Origin: Chara braunii
Taxonomy: Eukaryota; Streptophyta; Charophyceae; Charales; Characeae
Length of the DNA stretch: 57,600 nt
Assembly (NCBI GenBank): GCA_003427395.1
Contig: BFEA01000019.1
Location: forward strand, 1-57,600
Reading direction: 5' to 3'
In this document: piece by piece, positions 1 to 11,739 of the stretch
Position numbering within the stretch: the first letter of the stretch is position 1
Layout: each line of letters opens with the position of its first letter
Position numbers and translations under genes: made by a program
Notes under the pieces: model-generated
Database searches by the model: none
The model's input: only the letters and a program-made list of their open reading frames with translations
Told to the model about the DNA's origin: nothing

Positions 1-1125
1 CGTACTTGTTGCACGTCAGATACCGTAGGACGTAGCCACTCCATAACAACCCTCATATCCGTACCGAACCAAACACCATAGTCGACCCAAGGTACAATCA
101 CCCCTTGCTGTCCATGTGACTCGCGCTCTCAGAACATCCTAACTGCGGTAATGTTAGTAATCAAGCAAACCAGGGAAAAGCGACACAGGGAACCTCGACC
201 ATCGGCAGTAGTGAAAACTGTTAAAATCCGAGAAAATGTTCAATCAGGGGTCGAGGCTGATGGCGGGTAATCAAGGCAAAATTTGACTAATCTCCCAATA
301 NCCATGGGTTCCCGTCCCTTTTCATCATTTTTCATCATTCTTCTCTTTCCTNAATTCTNCCGTTGNAAATAATAAATTAACCGTAAGTTCGCCAAAATTA
401 AATTCCAAGAAAAATATAAATAAATAACCGATTTCGTTTTGTTTCTTTTCCCTTTTATCATTTTTAATCTTTTTCTATGTTTTTAATTTCATTATCGGAA
501 ACATAAAGTAAAAAGGGAACTCCCCCTAAGATTAAATGTAGTGAAAAATGAAGAAAATAAAGAATATTGTATTTTTCTCTGCTCCCCTCCTAGTCTTAAT
601 CTTTTTTTTAATTTTTAATTATGGTACTAAAATAGACAAAATTTTGAGGCCTCATTTCGGCCCCGGTCGTCTGCCGCCAAAATGTTGCGGCGAGGTCAGT
701 TTCCCCGATCCCTTTCCGTGGCAGGCCAATCCGAATCTAAGCCTCTGGACGGCCAGAATTGACAGTCCCTAGATGCGTCGGGGGTGGCCATCCATCTCGC
801 CATCTTTGAGGGTTACTCTTAAGATCCAGTGCGCCCAAAATCAGGGACACCCTGAGTTCTCATAATTTCTGCTGCCCGGTCAGACCAAAGTACCGTAAAA
901 ACACGGACTCGCCCTTGAGCCTAAGTCCCAAAACCGCCATTTTCAGGCGGCGCACTACTTGTGGCCGCCTGACACCGTTACTTACCATATGTGAGAGTGG
1001 AGGCCTACAGGGGATGTTAAGCGTTGACGACAGGCGACGACGACGACAACGAGAAACAGGAGAACGAGCTGGTAAGTCTCCAACTCCGCGACTGGCTATA
1101 CGCTACCCCCATAGAAGGCATAACA
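1..1125. other. non-coding stretch, no gene recognised
   Basis: This stretch holds only short ORFs with no recognisable domains. There are isolated Ns at 301, 352, 359 and 366, so base quality is imperfect. Base composition shifts from AT-rich (about 350-650) to GC-richer (650-1,100). I cannot assign it to any element. Confidence 0.5.
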
Positions 1126-1130
1126 TAGAT

Positions 1131-1200
1131 ATGTATATATATATATATACTATATATTATATATTATATATATATTATATTATATATATATATATATTTT
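1131..1200. repeat. AT-rich microsatellite
   Basis: An almost pure run of TA and TATAT units, imperfect but low complexity. It lies between two pieces of a short dispersed repeat whose other copy is near 2,391-2,462. Confidence 0.9.
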
Positions 1201-1242
1201 ATATTAATAAAATATATATGAACTAAATAAAAGAAATTGTAT

Positions 1243-1275
1243 GAATCTACCGCTAGAACGTGGCAAGATACACTA
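1243..1275. repeat. dispersed repeat flank, copy 1
   Basis: GAATCTACCGCTAGAAC at 1243-1259 recurs exactly at 2446-2462. After it both copies continue with a diverged AAGATACAC/AAATATACAT segment and then a TG-rich run. About 170 bp upstream, GTAAGTCTCCAA (1,070) also has a partner near 2,391. The two loci are therefore copies of one repeat, with the AT run expanded in this one. Confidence 0.7.
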
Positions 1276-1280
1276 CTGCC

Positions 1281-1560
1281 CGAGTGTGTGTGTGTGAGTA
1301 TGTAAAAGAGAGAGTGATAGAAAGAGGCAACACTCCCTCGATGAGAGGAGCGTGTGGAGAAGAAGAGGGAAAAGAGGTAGAAGAGGAAGAGAGAAAGGGA
1401 GGAAGAGCGCGTGAGAGGGAGGAAGTGGTCGTGCGGACGAAAGAGGACGCAAGAAGAAGAAGAAGGTGAACGAAGAAGAAGAAGAAGAAGGAGAAGGAGG
1501 AAGGAGGAAGAAGGAGGGAGATGGAGAATAGGAGCGGGAAGGTAGCAAGGGAGAGAATGA
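1281..1560. repeat. GA-rich purine tract
   Basis: Irregular GAGA, GAAGAA and GGAGG units make a strand-asymmetric purine tract. ORFs through it encode only E/K/R or, on the other strand, S/P/L low-complexity peptide, so I do not call a gene. Confidence 0.8.
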
Positions 1561-1762
1561 CGAAGGGGATTAGGGAGAAGGTGAGGAGCTAGCGACGAAG
1601 GTGACTTTTACGGTGGGAAGAGACAGTGACTACGGGGAGAACCATCGTGTTTGGAAACACAACAGGGAAAGAGCGCCAGAAGGGAGATGAAAGCGGGCGC
1701 GAATGGGAGTAGAGCGTGTGGGACTGCGCGCGTAAGTGATCAAAGAAACGGGTGTGCGAAAA

Positions 1763-2165
1763 GAGAAGAAGAAGAAGAAGAGGAGGAGGAGGAGAAGGAG
1801 AAGAAGAAGAAGAAGAAGAAGAAGAAGAAGAAGAAGAAGAAGAAGAGAGGGAGAAGGAGGAAGACGAAGAAGAAGAAGGAGAAAAGCGAGGGGGAGCTCA
1901 AGAGGGAGATGGTAAGTGCGGGCAAAGGAAGGCCGCGGACGCGAGGCAAATGGGAGGAGCGAGAAGAGAACGATTGCGGAGTGGGTAGAAAGAACTGCGC
2001 AAAATTAGACCGAGTGACAGAAAGTGCGTGCGGGAAGGAAAAAGCGCGAAAGGAGAAGAGGAACGCAACAAAGAAGGAGAAGAAGAAGAAAAAGAAGAAA
2101 AAGAAAGAAGGAGAGGAAGAAGAAAGGAAGAGGAAGAAAAAGAGGAAGAGAAGGAGATGAGAAAG
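1763..2165. repeat. (GAA)n purine microsatellite
   Basis: Two dense GAA/AAG blocks, roughly 1,763-1,885 and 2,075-2,160, are separated by mixed sequence. The 169-codon plus-strand ORF across them is polyglutamate/polylysine and is explained by the repeat. Confidence 0.9.
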
Positions 2166-2445
2166 GAGGGAGAAAGCAATTCACCTAGCCGTGCAATCAA
2201 TGACGGGGATGTTGTGAAGGAGGATCCACCACCCGCCCGACTTATTGAGAAACACGAAGGTGTTTTGACGTGGCCTCCCCGCTGTGCAGCCACCCCGACA
2301 TGATGCACATCGTGAAGGATCGCGTTACGGGCCGGGGGTGTATCTAGCTACGTCGAACGACTACAGGGAGAGAGAGAGACAGATAAGTCTCCAATCCATC
2401 GGCCTGCTCCTTGGTACTTCCGGCGGTAAGACGTGCAAATCGAAT

Positions 2446-2500
2446 GAATCTACCGCTAGAACATAGAAATATACATAACCACGCTCGGTTGTTTGTGTGT
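2446..2500. repeat. dispersed repeat flank, copy 2
   Basis: Second copy of the unit at 1,243. The first 17 bases are identical, followed by diverged sequence and a GTGTGT run. Confidence 0.7.
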
Positions 2501-2557
2501 GTATGCGTGCGTGCGTGAGTGTGCATGCGTGCATGAACGTGTGTATATGTGTGTTAG

Positions 2558-2559
<2 letters not shown>

Positions 2560-2602
<43 letters not shown>

Positions 2603-2645
2603 TGTTTATATAATCAGACCACATACATACATATGTATATATATA
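2560..2645. repeat. (TA)n microsatellite
   Basis: About 18 perfect TA units at 2,560-2,596, then an interrupted TATATA/ACATATG run to about 2,645. The 400 bp that follow contain no recognisable gene. Confidence 0.9.
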
Positions 2646-3060
2646 TACATCGTCAGACCGAACTGCCCTGCGCTATGCAGGATGGGGTGCAGGGTGGTCT
2701 CTTGGGTGCTAGTGGCATCTGTGAGTTGGGAACGAGGTTGAGAGTGTAGCGCGAGACATACCTGGTGCTGGGAGCGTGTGACATTGGTCGCCATATGCTC
2801 GTACTTCGGAAATGTTGTTGACGTCATCTTTCGGCTTCGTAGTATAAGGCTAGATAGGATCTGCTACATGTAGTCTGGGCGCTGAGCGCCAGATAGGATA
2901 TCAACTCTGGTTCTTCGTTGATGATGATGGGACTATTTCAGCATTGTCAATTATGGACTCTTTGTGTGTTCGTATTTGGTGAATCTCGTGATGCAATTCT
3001 GCTGTTGGTTCGAGGTCAAGACTATCTGGTCTCATATGTATGATTGTTGAGGTTCGCTAT

Positions 3061-3073
3061 TTACTATTATTAC

Positions 3074-3142
<69 letters not shown>
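3061..3142. repeat. (ATT)n microsatellite
   Basis: About 25 nearly perfect ATT units. The plus-strand ORF covering it starts with a leucine run caused by the repeat. From 3,150 to 4,130 I see only anonymous sequence. Confidence 0.95.
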
Positions 3143-3144
<2 letters not shown>

Positions 3145-4139
3145 TATTATTTGATATTGCAATCAGACTCGTTCTCATTCACACTCAGTAAGCTGGCGAC
3201 ATTCGCCCACACAGAACTCAAAGATATGGCATCCAGATACGAGTTCGCCTTCAACTGGCTATGGCGACTCAGCGACCCAAACAACTCACGGTTCACATAC
3301 ACTGGATCACCCTGGGTATCCCACACGCATAACTCTGAACACTCGCACATAGACACACACACTTCACTCTAACGACAACTATGGCAGCTATGGTTGCCTC
3401 TACCCTATCACTACACTAAGCTCCTTCTCTCTCGCTCACTTCAACTCCGGGCTCACTGCAGACCACCTCGCACGGGACGCTGTGGCATCGCGTCCGCATG
3501 GCTCATGCAGGAATGAATGAATGGTTGGGCGCTGCCTCTTGACTTATACTTTTGTATCTCGTTGGTCTGCCCCTTCCCATCGGCCCATGGTTTACACAGT
3601 CCCTGTTGCATACTCGTGAAACACAGTTATAAGTATGGTGCAGATTCCCAGAACCGACCAGATAATACAGAGTTATACAGATGCAAGCGGAAGACGTAAA
3701 ATACCTTGGACGGACTCAGACCTGACTCGGACTGCAATCGAAACACTTTCACACATTCATCAAGGTGTGAATGCCCTGGCCTCGAGTTATAGACGAAGGG
3801 TCAGGGCCGAGATCATACACGGACGAAGGGGGGAGAGGAGAGAGACGAAGGAGGAGGAGAGGGAAGATGACGTCAACTCAATGTTTCCAAAGATAGTATC
3901 TTGAACTGTCAGAAGTGACGAAAATCCGAAATATCACGAATAACAAGTCTCACAATATCCCAGATGTCGATCTCACAATGTCAAGTACATCTCCGCAAGG
4001 AAGATGAAATCAGATCCCCAAATAGTCCTCAACTCGTAGTCCCAATGTCGTTGTCTCAGATGTCACCCAAATTTGTAACCATCTCTCGTACTGCAGTAGT
4101 CCCGTAGGAAAACCCAGACTAGACTGAGAAGGTAGAGAA

Positions 4140-4375
4140 AGAGAGAGAGTTAAAGAGAGAAGAGATAGTGAGACACGGACAGACGAGACACAAACAGGTA
4201 CAGACAGCAACAAACAGACAGACCGCACCATACAGAAACAGACAGACAGTAAACAGACAGACAGGGACAAACACAAACTGGCAAACAACAACAAACAGCG
4301 ACAGACGAACCGTCAGACAAAGAGACAGACACAAACAGTCCGACAGACTGATAAAGAAAAACTGACTGCTATAGA
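4140..4375. repeat. (CAGA)n-like degenerate microsatellite
   Basis: ACAGACAG/ACAAACAG units with many substitutions follow a short GAGAGA run at 4,140-4,165. Apparent hydrophobic minus-strand ORFs here (V, C, L, S rich) are repeat translations. Confidence 0.85.
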
Positions 4376-4448
4376 CAGACGCAGAGAGAAGGATAGCAGG
4401 TAGTGCTCATAAAAATGCACGCTGACCGGGGAGCACACAGTCCCGTAT

Positions 4449-4556
4449 GGTACCTGCTGACTGGATAAAGTGCAACTGGGACTGGGTACCTGCTGACTGG
4501 ACAAAGTGCAACTGGGACTGGGTACCTGCTGACTGGACAAAGTGCGACTGGGACTT
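4449..4556. repeat. 36-bp tandem repeat, three copies
   Basis: TACCTGCTGACTGGA occurs at 4451, 4487 and (as TACCTGCTGACTGGAC) 4523, giving an exact 36-bp period with one or two changes per unit. The period is 12 codons. In the plus frame each unit reads as a short W/C/D-rich peptide, but the frame is short and I do not call it a gene. Confidence 0.92.
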
Positions 4557-5192
4557 TATTTTGCTGTCGGTGCTAGGAGTGCCTTCGCTGACTCAACTAC
4601 AAACTGGTCCACACTTGACCCCTAAGACCTACCTGCGTCAGCTAACCTACGGATAATGCAGTTCGAAACCTCGCGACCACGCTAGGTACAGGCAACCTGC
4701 AGACCCCGTAGCACGAGCCGCTGCAGCAGCACCTCCGCATCATCGACAACAGAATGCATGAATGTTTTGCTCACTGTTCCCTTGCTTATACGTGATATTG
4801 ACTGGGTTTGCCGGTACCGGGCTCAAGCCTGGACGTACATTGATACAATTGGCATTGCTGACAAGACTAAGTAGACCATCAGACTGGGGACATATGACTC
4901 AGTTAGGATCTGCCTTGGACATACCTATGACAACTTAGATAGGGGTCCTTTGAACTTGGTCGGACCTATGGCCAGACAAGTATAAAAGGGGATGAAAATA
5001 ACCGGGAATAGTGAGAACCAAATGGCAAAGTAAGGAGAAGGCAGGGTTATGCAGGGAAAAGAAAGAATGAGAAGTGAGAAAGGAGGAAGGTGAAGAGAGA
5101 AAGAGTGAGGGAAATGTCTGAGGAAAAAAAAAAATGACAAGAAAAGGGTCCTTTCTTTGATCCTTCAGGAAGTTAGCGAGGATATGCTATCT

Positions 5193-5242
5193 TTATTATT
5201 ATTATTATTATCGTTATTTTATTATAATAATAATAATTATTA

Positions 5243-5336
<94 letters not shown>

Positions 5337-5337
5337 C
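5193..5337. repeat. (ATT)n microsatellite, interrupted
   Basis: Long ATT/TAT run with an internal AATAATAAT segment near 5,225-5,240. Flanking sequence from 4,560 and to 5,870 has no recognisable gene. Confidence 0.95.
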
Positions 5338-5873
5338 AGTATTGGTGTCTATTGATTTTATTATTACTTGTTTGACTGAGGACTAAACTGACGAGGATTG
5401 TGAGGCATTAGGAAGGAGAAGAAACATCACAGCATTCGTGATGGTGCACACCTCCACTCTTATCGTTGATTGATCCTCTTTAAAAACCATCTCTTCAGCT
5501 ATACATGTTTAAGTGATGTGTGATCACTAGGATGTTCATGATCTTGCTAAAAAGTCAGAAAATAATTGTATAGACTTGACGTGGTCAGGGCGATTGCGGG
5601 AGCTCTGCCGAAGTTCAGAAGGAACTCTGGAGGCAGGGAACCATAAGGTGCGCGTCATCTATTCCTTTCCCATACACCCTTACAGGATACAACCATCTAT
5701 TGGATTGCGTGTATGACTATATGACTTATTGATTCGTGTTTCTTCAGGATTAAAACTTCCAGGAGGAGTTGAATAAACGTATGATTGAAGTAAGAATCCT
5801 GCTTGACGGAAGAAAGGAACCTAGAAAGAACTGAAAAAGGACTCTAGTTTGCCTGGCTCTGAAACAAAAAGTT

Positions 5874-7290
5874 GTGTGGTGGAGGCTCTCGTAGGGCCAT
5901 CACACTGCTTGTATGAGCTAACTAAGACGAATGATGGGGTGCTCGCCGTGCGAAGTCACCCTGCCATTCGTCCGACTAAAGTAACGGATTGATACAATGT
6001 TTGCTTTATTTCGACGTTTGTGACGGGAGGCTGCCGTGCAGTTTTCTCATTGTGTTACAGGCTAGGTCTAGGAATTTATCCGATACTCCCGTGCGGTACA
6101 CTTCTTCAACTTAACAACCAATAATTGATCCGATACTCCCGTGGGGTACACTTCTTAAACTTAACAACAGCCAGTTGATCCGGTACTCCCGTGGGGTACA
6201 CTTCTTCAACTTAACAACAACCAATTGATCCGGTACTCCCGTCGGGTACACTTCTTCAACTTAACAAAAGCCAATTAATCTTTTACTCTCGTAGGGTACG
6301 CGTCTTCAAAGGCTAACAAAGGCAAAAGGTAGCAGGAGGCTTCCCATGAGACTCTCCTATCACCAATCGAACCAGACTGTGGAGGGAATTGAGTACTCCC
6401 GGGTGAGTACACGAGCTCCTATCTGGAATAATCCGTTCGACTTCCCTTGAGAGTCGACATACGTTTTGCTCATTTACGGTGTACTGGCCAGTTAGGTGAA
6501 CTTTCAGGGCAACTCATTCAAGAGTTGTCCTTGATCTACTATGCATCAAATAGGTAGTAGGATGGCTCCTGGGTGGGTTATCCTAATACTTGTTGGGTTT
6601 GGGGGTCAACTAACGAAGGTCAGGAATGAGGCGATTATGTTTGAACAATAGAGGGTTACTCCCGGGTGAGTAAACCCTACTACTTGTTTAGGTATGACTA
6701 ATGGATGGTATGAGTGAAAGTTACGATCTATAAAAAATTTAGCTAGGAATGGGAGGCTCCCGTTGGGTCATCCCGCTATTTCTCTAACCTCACCTTAACA
6801 AGCCGGGTAAGATACTCCTGTTAAAGGAGGATCTGGTGTTTGCTTGAGTCCACTAACATAATCCCAGCTCGTCTGACTCTAAGTAAGTAGTAGGGTGGCT
6901 CCCGTAGGGTCGTCCTATTACACTTTTGAGGGAAAGATTGAACCCTGAATGAAGTAGTAATAAGGAGGTTTCCGTAAAGACCGCCTATTACTAACTTTGA
7001 CTTTGAATTGACACTTGGAGCTGGAATGTTTCCTGAATATTGGGTCAAGTGTTGAGACGGTTCAACATAGGTCTCCTAGCTACCTGCTTAACAAATAAAA
7101 GGATATTCTCGGGTGAGTTATCCGATCGCTCACACTCGAATGCATGAACTGCTTGGTTGCATGAGGACTGTTTGGACTTTGAGGGGTGAATGAGTGCTCC
7201 CGTGGATCGACTCGACTACTCTTCTGACTAACAGATTGTTTGGAATTGATCAAGTAGTAGAAGATTCCCTGGTGAATCAACCTACTAGTT
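5874..7290 (+). repeat. array of about 20 small hairpins, CTCC-CGT-GGAG type
   Basis: Imperfect inverted repeats of 17-40 bp follow each other every 46-140 bp. Many share a core like CTCCCGTGGGG or CTCCCGGGTGAG. Examples that pair well: GTGTGGTGG/CCATCACAC (5874-5882 with 5897-5905), GTACTC/GAGTAC (6393 with 6405), GGGTT-ACTC/GAGT-AACCC (6653-6677), AGTAATA/TATTACT (6956 with 7086-region partner at 6986), GGATA/TATCC (7101 with 7119), TAGTAG plus GATTC with GAATC plus CTACTA (7255-7287). Outer stems differ completely between units while pairing is kept, often through G-T wobbles, which suggests RNA-level structure. No ORF explains the region. Similar hairpins lie at 54,129-54,149 and near 54,290 in the 3' region of the plus-strand gypsy-like element, and 6,413-6,455 resembles 53,936-54,004, so this is probably part of another copy of that family. 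Confidence 0.75.
6071..6310 (+). repeat. 50-bp tandem repeat carrying the hairpin
   Basis: Five copies with an exact 50-bp period. The centre of the hairpin falls at 6090, 6140, 6190, 6240 and 6290. Each unit has TTGATCCGGTACTCCC, then GTGGGGTACA, then CTTCTTCAACTTAACAA. GTAC flanks the core on both sides, so each unit is a stem GTACTCC/GGGGTAC with a CGT-type loop. The fifth copy is more diverged. Confidence 0.93.
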
Positions 7291-7294
7291 GCGT

Positions 7295-8395
7295 ATGCCA
7301 GGACAAGAAGAAGAGAAAAGGAAAAGGGGAGTGCACCATCGGGAGCGACCCTAAAGTTCCTTAAAAGGAACGTAAGAGAAGGCGAACACCGGGGGAAAAA
7401 GGAATCAGAGAGAGAAGACACCCCATATAGCCGCAGTTCATCGGCGAATCCGCCACTGGCTTGAGTTGATCTCGGTCAGACTACCGCATAAAGCACCAAG
7501 AATGTGTTTATCCGTAAGAGAGAAACTGTAAGGACTCAAAGTAGGGAAAATATGAGTTTCCTAAAGGCAACTTAGGACATAGGCAAGAAACTTCTTGAAA
7601 TAAAAGGAGAAGGTGTGACAGACGACTCATGGTAGATAGAAGCTAGGGATTAGACTTGGGGATGTTGATCCCAAAACTCACAAACCAGATTTAAAGGTTT
7701 GACCCTTAGATATCAATACGTGGGAAGTCAAGTGGGAATGTTGAATCCTTGTTAACTTGTGTGTGTGCAGGTCTTTGCTTTGGTCTACTGCAATTGAAGG
7801 AGAAGTCCTACATAAAGGACTCAATTTTTTGTTATCTTTCGATAATAGGTCGGTCGTTGCCGATTCAACTTTTCCGCCTTGGCTTGATACCTACATCTAA
7901 AATCAAACCTTATGGTCAGTAAAACTGTCACCTATGGTCATTGCCTGAATGTTCCTAGTCACTCGCAATGGTCCTTTGAATAAGTGTGAGGGGGCTGGAC
8001 TTGCATCTCAGGAAAGATAGGATTGTCATGCATGATTTGGGGAATGAGGGACAATGTCAACGGTTTGTGGTTGATGCCGTTAGTGCATGGCATGTGAACT
8101 GTCTTTGCATTATGTTGTGCAGGTTTGTCATGTGCATGGTTTGGATTGGACTGGGATTGACATCGTGAAGAGTTCTGGATACTTAGCACTTGTGAATGTG
8201 GGAAGGGTTCTCAGCGGTAATACCTCCATATTAATTATCAAGTCTTATATAACTTCTGTGTTATCTAATGTTCAGTCATACGTCGAATAGAATAAAATAT
8301 CCTTGGTAGAGACAAGGTTTGTTGATACTTTGATCATAGTGGTCAGAAGATGGATATGTTTTGAAGTGGAAATGAACGACCATCTTAAAGTTCGA
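7295..8395. other. non-coding stretch, no gene recognised
   Basis: No domain-bearing ORF. One 7-bp perfect inverted repeat, GTTCCTT/AAGGAAC, lies near 7,357. By position this may continue the non-coding region of the element that carries the hairpin array, but I have no direct match. Confidence 0.4.
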
Positions 8396-8399
8396 CCTG

Positions 8400-11300
8400 A
8401 ATATCTAACAGGTCAGTCCTAGGCGTCTTACCGCGCGTACCCCATATTATGCTATTGCGATCGAGCAAACGCCCTCGGCCGACCTACCTCTACTCAGGCA
8501 TGTAAAAGCCTTCGCACGTGGGCGGTGACTCAGCAGGGATACGCCTACCTAAGGGTGGTGACAGCCCCTTGGGTAGAGGTAAGTTGTACCTCGCGCCGCC
8601 CCGACCTGTCGTGGGGCGTCGTGAGAGGTATAGCACGCGCACACGGTCAGAGTGGTGACCGGTTATTTTTCAGACGAAACATCATGCGTGACACGACCGT
8701 GAGGTTCAACGCTCCCCAATAGGGCGAGGGACCGCCGCGCGCGACAACGACCACGGACTCCGCTGCGCTGACCTCCTTGGTCGTGTTCCAGGACGGGTAG
8801 GGCACAAAAATATTGCCAATACTCCGAACATACTGAATCCGGACGGGCCCGTCAAAAGCGGCGCGTACTCAAGGTCCTCGACTGTCGTGACGGGCACCAA
8901 ATTCAACGTCTCGTCCAAGTCAAAGGGACGTCGGGGCAAAAAAAAAATGGTAACATGACGCTAAATATTAGGAAAATTTTAATCGTCAGAAAGCAACGGA
9001 CGAAACAAAAAAGATCCGCTAATACCACCTTGGCTACACCGATGGAAAATCCAACGGGGATAGCCCCACCGGGCCCTCAACCCCTCGGTCCCTTCACGCT
9101 ACTCTGACATTCCTGCATCGCCACCACTCGATCTCGATCCCAAAATCTTTTGGTCGGAAGTCCAATACCGTAACCAATAGTACTATGCCAAAAGTTGGGT
9201 CTAGTATTGACTAACATCTAAATAATTGGATATTGCGTGACGCGTAGACCTACTGAAATATTTTCAGAGTCACATTGATGTCGATCTCATCCTCCGTACG
9301 TACGTACGCACCAATCGAGATACAACATATTTTTAATCCTAGTTTAATCAAACAAATATTTTTTTGATCGACAACTACACCAGCTTCATAATCATCTATA
9401 AACAGAGAGATCATGTGCGCCTCAATACTGCACGCTCACATACTCTCTGTTTTAATCATCCAGTTAGTCAGCGCAAACAATCTCACACAACCGCGACTCG
9501 CGCGGTGTATTGAAGCTTCAAATCAAACTAATTTTCTGTCTCTTGCAAAAACCCGGACGGATACCTTTGTAAGGGTATTCGGACCGACAACTTACTGGAT
9601 CATATTAAGCGATGTCCCCGTCGCTTCGCAAGATCAAAAAGCTACCAGCTCACTCATAATTTAAAATGCTGACGAGAAAGGAACCAATCCGATTAGCCGA
9701 TGGGCTTCGGTTTGAGGTCTTCATCAATCCATGTCAAACACAACTATATGCTATCAGGATTATAACCTGGGTCTCCATTGTCCTGACACTAGGACGTCGG
9801 TGTACTAGACATTAACCTAAACATAAGTTACGGCAACCCTTTTAATCGTCCTCTCCGAGTCTCCATTGTCCTAGACAAACGTCGGTTTTTCGTTCAGTGT
9901 CCCATTTTAGTCTCTACCCTGCAAGCAAGGTCATAACTAGGGACGTGGACCCTAACCGAGACCTTTGTAGGCATTCTTGCCTTCCTCCCAACAATCTTCA
10001 CAATCAAGTATATATATACATATATATAATCTTATCTTAGACTCTTCTTGCAGTTTAGTACAAGAAGGCCAGATCTCCATCTTGACCCACCATAGTCTGG
10101 GTGATCAAGCCAGATCTACGGTCCACCACGTTGTTATTTTAGTGGTAGTGCCCTCGCTGGCTATGCAACGATAGACTTTCTCCTGATGAACATTTAATCA
10201 AAACTCCAAAAGGCTCAATTGACTTGACTCTTATCCCAACGACACCTCGCAGGAAATAAAACCCTTATAGGTGGCCACACCCTTTTAAGTCTTTACTCCT
10301 TTGGTGAGACACGAACCCACTGTTCAGGTTACGCCGATCAGTAGCCAACACTGAGGGTTGTGCATTAGTGATGTCAGTTTAACCCCTAACCGAGTCTCTC
10401 ATATATGCCTTGAGATTAGCAACAAGTGGTTGGATGGTGTGTCGCAAAATAAAGACCTATTGCAGAACTACGCAAAGATTTGTCACACATAAAGACATTT
10501 ACCAGCCCTCTATGGGGCAAGACAAAAAGCACGGCATCCTTTCCACTTTCACAAAACAGGATCACCGCCAGATTTATAAGGTCATGACCTCGCTAACTTG
10601 ATCAGAGCAAAAAAAACACAGATCTCAATGACATCTCTCGAATTAACCATTCTTGCGACATCTCGAAAATTTTCAGTAATGGTCAAACAAAAACTTGGTC
10701 TTTTTTGTCAGACTTTATCTTTCCAATCATCTTTCCATGCCATTTAATTTTTTAACCGCCTTTCAACTGAAGGAAGTCTCATTCATTAGGTCTCTCAGTC
10801 ATCCCTTTCTCTCCAGGACGAACTTTCACACGACCTTTTTAAAACACCTTCTTCTGAAGATGAGTCTCCAAATAAAGAAATAACCACCTTCTTTTTTGAA
10901 GGTGTCTCAACCATAAAACCATTTAGCACTTGAGAGACCAATTTATGAGTCTTCGTCACAATACAACAATAAACAGTCGGCATGGTAAAGCGTTCGAGTC
11001 TCAAAGACTCATATATCCCTCAGGATTCTCACATCCTTCACAAAACAAACTGCATTTCCTCCCCTCATACCCGACCGTATCATCTACCCGTGGGCAGACC
11101 ACACGAGTATACCGAACAGTAGACAGTTCACATACACTCGTATTCACAAAACACAAATCATACGAGATGTTTCCTACGCATCTCTCACACAAAAACATCA
11201 TTCATCAGGATAAAACTACACTTGTGAGAGTGATTGTAATCGTCGTTTACAATGGATAGATTCAAATAAAATCTCAACTCAGTGTACAATCAGGGATGTC

Positions 11301-11735
11301 TCGTCCAAAATACAAGCAATGGTCTAAACTCATAGCTCACTCAAGCTGAGCAAAGTCACTCCCAATATGGTACAAGCTTAATCATCCTGCCAAAAATGTA
11401 CTAAAATCAAAATTGATCCTGACCCTCAGGAGTTAGAAGAAAGGTAGTCCTACTATACACATGTTACGTTCCTGAACTGCAACCTTCAAGTTACTAATAA
11501 AATCCTCAATGGTAGGCATACGTTGTAGATCCCTATCTATACAGCAAAACAGCGTAGGCACCAAAAGTCTGGCAACAAAGAAAAGAAAAAAAAAAGTGAC
11601 AAAATTCTAACTCTGAAAATGTACACTCTCACTCAATCCAACACAAAATAGAAAATGACTAAAATGACATATAGGCGAACCTGTCCCTAGTCACTCATCT
11701 CCTCCTGGTTTTGCCTATACAGTTGGGCTCTACCC
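8400..11735 (-). mobile_element. 3' non-coding region of minus-strand gypsy-like element
   Basis: Read on the minus strand, this follows the gag-like ORF. Segments match the 3' region of the plus-strand copy: about 11,290-11,000 with 54,345-54,560 (including TGAATG, GAGAGATGC and TATACTCGTG landmarks), about 10,180-9,890 with 55,330-55,600 (including CGTCCCTAGTTATG), and about 9,660-9,480 with 55,830-55,960. A peptide around KCS-x5-C-E-x-P and another around DVPVAS are recognisable in both copies, although both are broken by stops. Further along (8,540-8,610) there are short inverted repeats such as GAGGTA/TACCTC. No LTR boundary could be placed. Confidence 0.6.
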
Positions 11736-11739
11736 CCGT

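Noticed and set aside
1651-2160. 169-codon plus ORF rich in E and K
   Set aside because: It translates a GAA/AAG microsatellite; there is no domain and both strands are open for the same reason.
4010-4334. Hydrophobic minus ORFs resembling membrane proteins
   Set aside because: They are translations of the degenerate CAGA repeat.
5874-7290. CRISPR-like array
   Set aside because: Repeats are not identical, spacing is irregular, the units are palindromic throughout and the genome is eukaryotic.
9295-9308. CGTACGTACGTACG palindrome as a binding site
   Set aside because: It is a simple four-base repeat, and self-complementarity follows from that.
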